A stretch of DNA of 10,739 nucleotides from Solobacterium sp. UBA3691 (GTDB lineage Bacteria; Bacillota_I; Bacilli_A; Erysipelotrichales; Erysipelotrichaceae): assembly GCA_002372175.1 (NCBI GenBank), contig DFIS01000035.1, positions 1 to 10,739 on the forward strand, given 5' to 3'. How positions within the stretch are numbered: the stretch's first letter is position 1; each line of letters begins with the position of its first letter. Below the pieces are notes generated by a model. That model did no database searches and was not told the DNA's origin. It saw only the letters and a list, made by a program, of their open reading frames with translations. Both the position numbers and the translations under genes were made by a program. Below are positions 6,272 through 10,739 of the stretch, one piece after another.

Positions 6272-7239
6272 AATTGATTCTCCATGATACAGGTATAGGT
6301 ATGATCACCGATCGCTTTTGTGTCAGGACAGGTCTGATAACAGATATCTCTGGCGTAGGGACAGCGCGGCGCAAACGGGCATCCCGCGTGCTGATCAAGG
6401 AACGAGAACAGTTCTCCCTCGATCGGCATCAGGCGTCTTTCCTCCTTGCCGAAGGACAGCGACGGGATCGTCTTCAGCAGAGCCTGGGTATACGGATGGA
6501 TCGGATAAGCGAAGATATCACTGATCTTTCCTTCCTCGGCGATTCTGCCTCCGTAGAAGACGCTGATCGTATCGGCGATCTCTGCGGCAACATCCAGGCT
6601 GTGGGTGATAAACAGGACCGAAAGACCTCTCTCCCGTGCCAGTCTTCGTAACAGGGTCAGGATCTCCTTCTGGATCGTCACATCCAGTGCTGTTGTCGGT
6701 TCATCCGCAATCAGCAGATCCGGTTCGTTTACCAGCGCCATGGCGATCAGCACACGCTGTCTGAGTCCTCCCGAGAGCTCATGGGGATAGCGGGTGAGGA
6801 TCGTCCCGGGATCTTTGATCCCTGCCCCGTGCAGAGCTGCCGATGCTTTCTCCGTGATCTCTGCGCGGGAGTATCTCCTGCGTACGGTCAGGATGGCCCT
6901 GAAGAGCTGGCGTACGGTACATACGGGGTCGAGGGCACTGAAGGGATCCTGGAAGACGACACCGATCCTTTCCGCCCGGATCATGCGCATTTCTTCTCCT
7001 GTGCAGGACAGAAGTTCGGTATCTGCGAGTCTGACCGAGCCGCTTTCAACCGCTGCCCCTGCCGGCAGGAAGCCGATGATACTGTTGGCCAGGGTGCTTT
7101 TACCGCAGCCGGATTCACCGACGATGGCCCGGATCTCGCCGCGTTTTATACACAGGTCAACGTGCTGCAGGACGGTGAAGCGCTGTTCGCCGTTGGTCAT
7201 ACTGACAGTGAGGTCATGGATGTTCAGGATATCAGTCAT
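6268..7239 (-). CDS. dppD: Dpp/Opp-type ABC transporter ATP-binding protein (DppD/OppD-like)
   Basis: A 323-residue cytoplasmic ATPase that pairs with the downstream ATPase to power the two permeases. Motifs: Walker A GESGCGKST (41-49), Q-loop VFQDP (Q97), signature LSGGLRQR (155-162), Walker B LLIADE (175-180), TTALD D-loop, and H-loop ITHS (H213). The C-terminal HPYTQALLKTIPS segment (248-260) and cysteines 287, 293, 300, 304 and 317 match the OppD/DppD extension, which in some homologues carries an iron-sulfur cluster. LSGGLRQR rather than LSGGQRQR is common in this subfamily. Start ATG 7239 was preferred to an in-frame ATG at 7266 because GGAGG (7245-7249) sits 5 nt before it. It overlaps the permease stop by 8 nt, implying translational coupling. 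Confidence 0.92.
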   Translation of the reverse strand: MTDILNIHDLTVSMTNGEQRFTVLQHVDLCIKRGEIRAIVGESGCGKSTLANSIIGFLPAGAAVESGSVRLADTELLSCTGEEMRMIRAERIGVVFQDPFSALDPVCTVRQLFRAILTVRRRYSRAEITEKASAALHGAGIKDPGTILTRYPHELSGGLRQRVLIAMALVNEPDLLIADEPTTALDVTIQKEILTLLRRLARERGLSVLFITHSLDVAAEIADTISVFYGGRIAEEGKISDIFAYPIHPYTQALLKTIPSLSFGKEERRLMPIEGELFSFLDQHAGCPFAPRCPYARDICYQTCPDTKAIGDHTYTCIMENQL

Positions 7240-8071
7240 GACTGCCTCCGCGGATGTCAAACGCATCCCGCAGACCGTTGCCGATCAGGGTCACGGTCAG
7301 TACGCTCAGGGAAATAAAGACACAGGGGATCACGACCAGAAAGCCGTGGGACTGCACGAGATGGAAGTAGTCGGCGACCATGCGGCCCCATTCCGGGGTG
7401 GGGAAGGAGATGCCGAATTCGAGGTAACCCAGGATCGAACAGGAGATGATCGCTGAGGCATACGAGGAACAGGCCTGCACGAGGATCGCTGTGGAGATGT
7501 TGTGCAGGACGTGGTGGAACAGGATATACGGGGTGCTCCTGCCGATGGCGCGGGCAGCTTCGATATACTCACGGAAACGGATCTTCAGGACAGCACTGCG
7601 GATCGTCCGCAGGATTGCCGGGATCTGCGCAAAGGCGATCGCCAGGAAGAACCAGCCCTTGCCCCAGCCAAGAGATACTTCAAAGAAGATCACAAGCAGG
7701 ATATACGGGATCGCAGAGATCGCTTCACTGATGCGCATCAGGATACTGTCTGTCTTACCGCCGCAATAGCCGGCAAGGATGCCGAGCAGGGTGCCGCAGG
7801 TGACTGCGATCAGCGTCGACAGAAAAGAGAGACCGAGCGTATATCTGCCGCCGATCATGACTCTGGTAAAGACATCACGGCCGAGGTTGTCGGTGCTGAA
7901 CGGGTGCGTCAGTGATACCGGGGCATAGTGATTGCCGATATCAAGCGATACATAATCGCTGTAGCCAAGCACCGGCATGCCAAGACATGCCAGCAGGATC
8001 AGCGCAAAGACGATCAGGGAGATAACGGCTGCTTTGTCGTGCAGGAATCTCTGCAGGGCACGTCTATTCAT
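7232..8071 (-). CDS. dppC: Dpp/Opp-type ABC transporter permease (DppC/OppC-like)
   Basis: A 279-residue inner-membrane permease of normal OppC length. The first membrane segment (about 13-35) is followed by the family block HPFSTDNLGRDVFTR (56-70), then about five further hydrophobic segments. The EAA loop that docks on the ATPases is REYIEAARAIGRSTPYILF (168-185... with G177). The C-terminus GNGLRDAFDIRG is typical of the subfamily. ATG 8071 was chosen because GGGAGG (8078-8083) lies 6 nt upstream. A 22-residue longer version from 8137 would have a polar, Cys-rich N-terminus unlike the family and would sit inside the preceding gene. It overlaps the upstream permease by 8 nt (ATGAATAG). It forms the translocation pore with the other permease; the substrate is probably a peptide but not proven. 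Confidence 0.92.
   Translation of the reverse strand: MNRRALQRFLHDKAAVISLIVFALILLACLGMPVLGYSDYVSLDIGNHYAPVSLTHPFSTDNLGRDVFTRVMIGGRYTLGLSFLSTLIAVTCGTLLGILAGYCGGKTDSILMRISEAISAIPYILLVIFFEVSLGWGKGWFFLAIAFAQIPAILRTIRSAVLKIRFREYIEAARAIGRSTPYILFHHVLHNISTAILVQACSSYASAIISCSILGYLEFGISFPTPEWGRMVADYFHLVQSHGFLVVIPCVFISLSVLTVTLIGNGLRDAFDIRGGSHD
7245..7249 (-). promoter_or_regulatory. Shine-Dalgarno sequence fixing the dppD start
   Basis: GGAGG on the minus strand, 5 nt before ATG 7239 and inside the 3' end of the permease gene. It favours the 323-residue product over a start nine codons upstream. Confidence 0.7.
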
Positions 8072-8996
8072 GGGATACCTCCCGGTGGCGCAGCTCGGGC
8101 TCCAGCAGGTAGTACAGGAGATCACTGATGATGCCAAAGACGAGGATCAGCACCGCCGTTACAGCCGTACAGGCAAGCACAACGCCGTAGTCACGGGCAT
8201 TGACAGCCTGGATCAGGTAATAGCCGATACCGGGAATGGCATAGAACCACTCGGCGATAAAGGTCGACACAAAGACTTCGGCAGTCATCTCACGGATGAT
8301 CGATACCGTCGGGATCATCGAATTCTTCAGGGCATGGTTAAACAGGATCTTCCGTTCCTTTACCCCGTGTGAGCGCAGTGTCCTGATATACGGTCTGTGC
8401 ATGGCTTCGATGACGTTGGCTCTGACCGTCTGGATCGTGCGGGCAAGACCGGAGGCACCGATCGTGACCGTCGGCAGGATGAAGTTCTTCGGCCCGTTCA
8501 TGCCGAATACCGGCAGTAATCGCAGTGTCACACAGAAGACGATAGCCAGGAAGATCGCCAGGCAGAAGGGCGGAATACTCGAGAGGACAAGGCTGATCAC
8601 GGAGATCAGGTGGTCCTGCCATCTGCCGTGTTTTCCGGCTGCGTACGTACCGAGCGGTATGCCGATCAGGACGATCAGCAGGAAGGCCAGAAACGTCAGG
8701 AACAGCGTCAGACGGGCTCTGGTGAGTACTTCCATGGAGAGATCGCGGTGATGGAAGCCGCTGGCAAAGTGCAGCTTTGTGATCACATCGTAGATATAGC
8801 GCAGATATCTTGTGAAGACGTTGGCCGGGACATGAAACAGGGTAAACAGATGATCGAGCAGATCACCGTTACCAGCTATGGGCATATAGCCAAGACGTGA
8901 ACCCGGAATATAGGTAAGCAGGATGAAAACAGCCAGAAGGGCACCGAGAAATACCGGTATGGCAGTTAGTATTCTTTTCAGCAGAAACCTGAACAT
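8064..8996 (-). CDS. dppB: Dpp/Opp-type ABC transporter permease (DppB/OppB-like)
   Basis: A 310-residue inner-membrane permease, first gene of the four-gene operon. The N-terminus MFRFLLKRILTAIPVFLGAL is the standard OppB/DppB opening (basic residues then a first membrane helix). Other membrane segments lie near 97-118, 130-160, 230-260 and 270-298. The EAA loop is YIRTLRSHGVKERKILF (203-219, with G211), followed by HALKNSMIPTV. Start ATG 8996 gives exactly the family N-terminus, yet there is no Shine-Dalgarno sequence. A TATAAT box lies 9-14 nt upstream of the start codon, so the message may be leaderless. Downstream overlap with dppC is 8 nt. No substrate-binding protein gene is present upstream (fba is divergent) or downstream (convergent zinc-ribbon gene), so the binding protein must be elsewhere or absent. 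Confidence 0.92.
   Translation of the reverse strand: MFRFLLKRILTAIPVFLGALLAVFILLTYIPGSRLGYMPIAGNGDLLDHLFTLFHVPANVFTRYLRYIYDVITKLHFASGFHHRDLSMEVLTRARLTLFLTFLAFLLIVLIGIPLGTYAAGKHGRWQDHLISVISLVLSSIPPFCLAIFLAIVFCVTLRLLPVFGMNGPKNFILPTVTIGASGLARTIQTVRANVIEAMHRPYIRTLRSHGVKERKILFNHALKNSMIPTVSIIREMTAEVFVSTFIAEWFYAIPGIGYYLIQAVNARDYGVVLACTAVTAVLILVFGIISDLLYYLLEPELRHREVSHE
8078..8083 (-). promoter_or_regulatory. Shine-Dalgarno sequence fixing the dppC start
   Basis: GGGAGG on the minus strand, 6 nt before ATG 8071, within the last codons of the upstream permease. It decides against the in-frame start at 8137. Confidence 0.75.
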
Positions 8997-9004
8997 ATGA
9001 AACT

Positions 9005-9031
9005 ATTATATAACAGAGAACGAAAGTTTAA
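9005..9031 (-). promoter_or_regulatory. promoter of the dppBCDF operon
   Basis: TATAAT on the minus strand at 9010-9005, overlapping TGTTATATA (an extended -10 form) at 9015-9007. The best -35 is a poor TTAAAC at 9031-9026 with a short 15-nt spacer. Predicted transcription start is about 8998-9000, only 2-4 nt before ATG 8996. A weaker upstream alternative is TTATCA with TATACA 16 nt further on, which would give a leader of about 60 nt. Confidence 0.45.
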
Positions 9032-9109
9032 CCCGCAGGCTGAAGTGAGTGTGAATACGTTTATATGTATAACATTTATTTTGAGTATGATAAAACTGTC
9101 GCAAAGCAC

Positions 9110-9138
9110 TCGAAAAAATAACGTAAAAGTCTTATGAT
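9110..9138 (+). promoter_or_regulatory. candidate promoter of fba
   Basis: TCGAAA (9110-9115) and TATGAT (9133-9138) with 17-nt spacing precede the fba RBS. Start of transcription would be near 9145, giving a short leader of about 18 nt. The -35 match is only 4 of 6, so this is tentative. The rest of the 166-nt AT-rich divergent region shows no clear operator. Confidence 0.35.
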
Positions 9139-9146
9139 AATCAAAG

Positions 9147-9152
9147 AAGGAG
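9147..9152 (+). promoter_or_regulatory. Shine-Dalgarno sequence fixing the fba start
   Basis: AAGGAG lies 10 nt before ATG 9163. The in-frame TTG at 9154 would be only 1 nt from it, so the start is 9163, giving MPLVTTKEMF, the usual aldolase N-terminus. Confidence 0.75.
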
Positions 9153-9162
9153 ATTGATAATT

Positions 9163-10128
9163 ATGCCACTCGTAACAACGAAGGAAATGTTTGAAAAAGC
9201 ATACAACGGCGGATATGCCATCGGTGCTTTCAACGTTAACAACATGGAGATCATCCAGGGTATTACAGAAGCTGCCAGGGAATGCAACGCTCCTGTTATC
9301 CTGCAGGTTTCCAAAGGTGCCCGTGCCTATGCCAACCGTACATATCTGGTCAAGCTCGTAGAAGCAGCTGAGATCGAGACAGGTCTGCCGATCGTTCTGC
9401 ACCTGGACCACGGTGATTCTTTTGAGACATGCAAGTCCTGCATCGATGATGGTTTCACATCCGTTATGATCGATGCCTCTTCCAAGCCTTTTGAAGAGAA
9501 TATTGAGATTACAAGAAAAGTTGTTGAATATGCGCATGCCCGCGGTGTTGTTGTAGAAGCTGAGCTCGGTACCCTGGCCGGTGTTGAAGATGAAGTCAAG
9601 GTCGCTGCCGAGGATTCCTCCTACACACGTCCTGAAGACGTAGAAGAATTCGTCAGAAGAACAGGCTGTGACTCCCTGGCTATCGCTATCGGCACAAGCC
9701 ACGGTGCTTACAAGTTCAAACCTGAACAGTGCACAAGAAACGAGGAAGGTATCCTCGTACCGCCGCCGCTGCGTTTCGATATCCTGGAAGAAGTATCCAG
9801 GAGACTGCCGGGCTTCCCGATCGTTCTGCACGGGTCCAGTTCCGTTCCTCAGGAATATGTCAAGATGATCAACGAGAACGGCGGAAACATGCCTGACGCT
9901 GTCGGTGTTCCCGAAGAACAGCTCAGAAAAGCAGCTTCCATGGCTGTATGCAAGATCAACATTGACTCTGACCTGCGTCTTGCGATGACAGGTACGATCA
10001 GAAAGCACTTCCATGATCATCCGGCAGACTTCGATCCCAGACAGTATCTGAAGCCTGCACGCGAGAACATCAAGCAGCTTGTCAAGCACAAGATCGTTGA
10101 TGTCCTCGGCTGCGACAACAAGATCTAA
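9163..10128 (+). CDS. fba: class II fructose-1,6-bisphosphate aldolase
   Basis: A 321-residue cytoplasmic zinc enzyme that cleaves fructose 1,6-bisphosphate into dihydroxyacetone phosphate and glyceraldehyde 3-phosphate in glycolysis, and reverses this in gluconeogenesis. Family features: GAFNVNN (21-27), catalytic LHLDHGD with D82 and zinc ligand H83, VEAELG (131-136), zinc ligand H180 in AIGTSHGAYKF (175-185), zinc ligand H223 in VLHGSSSVP (221-229), and the phosphate/substrate segment KINIDSDLRLA (264-274). GSSSVP replaces the GGSG form of many relatives. Together with the length and the C-terminal VKHKI segment, this fits the class II branch shared by various bacteria and amitochondriate protists rather than E. 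coli FbaA. Codon choice (GTT, GCT, AAC, CTG) is more biased than in neighbouring genes, as expected for a highly expressed glycolytic gene. A tagatose-bisphosphate activity is less likely. It is monocistronic with a strong terminator. Confidence 0.95.
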   Translation: MPLVTTKEMFEKAYNGGYAIGAFNVNNMEIIQGITEAARECNAPVILQVSKGARAYANRTYLVKLVEAAEIETGLPIVLHLDHGDSFETCKSCIDDGFTSVMIDASSKPFEENIEITRKVVEYAHARGVVVEAELGTLAGVEDEVKVAAEDSSYTRPEDVEEFVRRTGCDSLAIAIGTSHGAYKFKPEQCTRNEEGILVPPPLRFDILEEVSRRLPGFPIVLHGSSSVPQEYVKMINENGGNMPDAVGVPEEQLRKAASMAVCKINIDSDLRLAMTGTIRKHFHDHPADFDPRQYLKPARENIKQLVKHKIVDVLGCDNKI

Positions 10129-10141
10129 GCATAACCTGATC

Positions 10142-10175
10142 AAACAGCGGTCCCCATCCGGACTGCTGTTTTTTT
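10142..10175 (+). terminator. intrinsic terminator of fba
   Basis: AAACAGCGGTCC (10142-10153) pairs with GGACTGCTGTTT (10160-10171), 12 base pairs including one G-U, around loop CCATCC. A run of seven T ends at 10175. It lies 13 nt after the fba stop and is the clearest terminator in the window. Confidence 0.9.
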
Positions 10176-10190
10176 CGTGGAGATCCGTTT

Positions 10191-10217
10191 CTTTACATCA
10201 ATAAGAGATGTGTAAAG
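10191..10217 (+). promoter_or_regulatory. inverted repeat overlapping the nuclease RBS
   Basis: CTTTACA (10191-10197) is the exact reverse complement of TGTAAAG (10211-10217), with a 13-nt spacer that can add a TC/GA pairing. The right arm covers the first three bases of the RBS AAGGAG (10215-10220), so the repeat could act as an RNA hairpin hiding the RBS or as a protein-binding site. No test is possible from the sequence. Confidence 0.3.
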
Positions 10218-10228
10218 GAGTGGAGATA

Positions 10229-10739
10229 ATGAACAGAAGGAACTATGATCAGTTAAAGTTTACGGATGACTTCATGTTTGGGGCTGTCATGACCGCATTC
10301 CCGGAGATCGCCAGGGAACTGGCAGAGAAGATCACAGGAAGAAAGATCAGGGACATCATCGCAGTCTCCGGGGAACAGGTGATCGGTACCGATCCGCTGC
10401 TGAAGAGGATCCGCATGGACGTGCGGTTCACGGATGATGAAGCGGTGTACTGTGTGGAGATGCAGATGTACAGGGACAGGGCGTTTCCCAAAAGAGTGCG
10501 GTATTATGCGGCAGTCAATGATATCGATCAGATCGAACGGGGAGGGGAGTACGGAGATCTGAAACCTGTATATGTGATCTTTATCTGTAACTATGATCCG
10601 TTTGGCAGAAACTTCCGGAAGTACACGTTCCGGAATAGATGTGATGAGGATCCTGCATGTGCTTTGGGAGATGAAAGTGTTAAAATTGTGTTGAACACAG
10701 CAGGAGACAGGAGTACAGCTGATGAGGAGCTGAACCGTC
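10229..10739 (+). CDS. PD-(D/E)XK nuclease family transposase/Rpn-like protein, 3' end missing
   Basis: The open frame starts at ATG 10229 (RBS AAGGAG 10215-10220, 8 nt spacing) and runs off the window end without a stop; 170 residues are visible, against about 280-300 usual for the family. The opening LKFTDDFMFGAVM (9-21) is the diagnostic start of these proteins, and the nuclease core is visible as RMDV (D64) and VEMQ (E77, Q79), the D...ExQ variant of the PD-(D/E)XK site. The blocks KRVRYYAAVNDIDQI (88-102) and GEYGDLKPVYVIFICNYDPF (106-125) are further family hallmarks. Family members are annotated as transposases, and related Rpn proteins are DNA endonucleases that promote RecA-independent recombination, but no terminal repeats are visible here. 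It follows the fba terminator and has its own RBS; no clear promoter is seen. The C-terminal part after residue 150 looks less conserved. Confidence 0.85.
   Translation, partial: MNRRNYDQLKFTDDFMFGAVMTAFPEIARELAEKITGRKIRDIIAVSGEQVIGTDPLLKRIRMDVRFTDDEAVYCVEMQMYRDRAFPKRVRYYAAVNDIDQIERGGEYGDLKPVYVIFICNYDPFGRNFRKYTFRNRCDEDPACALGDESVKIVLNTAGDRSTADEELNR

Noticed and set aside
5534..6277. Plus-strand open frame of about 247 codons opposite dppF
   Set aside because: It is the complement of a gene with complete ABC ATPase motifs, has no RBS, and encodes a low-complexity, motif-free product.
8072..8137. 22-codon upstream extension of dppC
   Set aside because: It lies inside dppB, is unlike the family N-terminus, and the GGGAGG site points to ATG 8071.
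9050..9064. Possible catabolite-response (cre) site upstream of fba
   Set aside because: TGAATACGTTTATA misses two conserved cre positions and is not symmetrical, so it is within chance expectation.
9076..10143. Antisense open frame of about 355 codons covering all of fba
   Set aside because: It mirrors a strongly codon-biased, clearly real aldolase gene. It has no RBS, and the protein has no recognisable motif; a long antisense frame is expected from the codon use of fba.

Overview
The window looks like chromosomal DNA of a Gram-positive, mid-GC (about 50% by eye) Firmicute, plausibly a gut-type Erysipelotrichia or Clostridia member. The signs are strong AGGAGG-type ribosome binding sites, lipobox lipoproteins with Thr/Pro linkers, intrinsic hairpin terminators, a class II fructose-bisphosphate aldolase of the bacterial/amitochondriate-protist type, and a PD-(D/E)XK transposase-family nuclease. 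The taxonomic guess is inference. No rRNA, tRNA, CRISPR array, insertion sequence or phage module was recognised, and no gene-free stretch exceeds 300 bases.

Layout. (1) Bases 1-3456, plus strand: the 3' part of an M18 metallo-aminopeptidase, a PfkB/ribokinase-like sugar kinase starting 1 nt after its stop, then two small secreted lipoproteins of unknown function, closed by a hairpin terminator near 3464-3493. (2) 3526-5058: a MATE-family efflux transporter with its own sigma-A-like promoter, a strong RBS and a perfect palindrome just after its stop. (3) 5107-5426: a 78-residue zinc-ribbon protein on the plus strand. Its end overlaps the end of the convergent ABC operon, and its probable terminator hairpin lies inside the last ABC gene. 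(4) 8996-5351, minus strand: a compact four-gene Dpp/Opp-type ABC importer operon (permease, permease, ATPase, ATPase) with 8, 8 and 4 nt overlaps and no substrate-binding protein. (5) 9110-10175, plus strand: fba, divergent from the ABC operon, with a good terminator. (6) 10229 to the window end: the 5' part of a PD-(D/E)XK nuclease/transposase-family gene.

How the genes work together. The importer would bring in peptides or a similar small solute, the aminopeptidase would trim peptides in the cytoplasm, the kinase and aldolase serve sugar metabolism, and the MATE pump exports cations or drugs. Only the four ABC genes form an obvious functional unit. The other pairings are neighbourhood rather than demonstrated pathway.

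I do not see a clear-cut new defence or mobile system. The more unusual points are the terminator embedded in the 3' coding end of dppF, two genes whose -10 boxes lie almost on their start codons (candidate leaderless mRNAs) in a region where other genes have strong RBSs, the zinc-ribbon orphan, the two unclassified lipoproteins, and the ABC operon lacking a binding protein.
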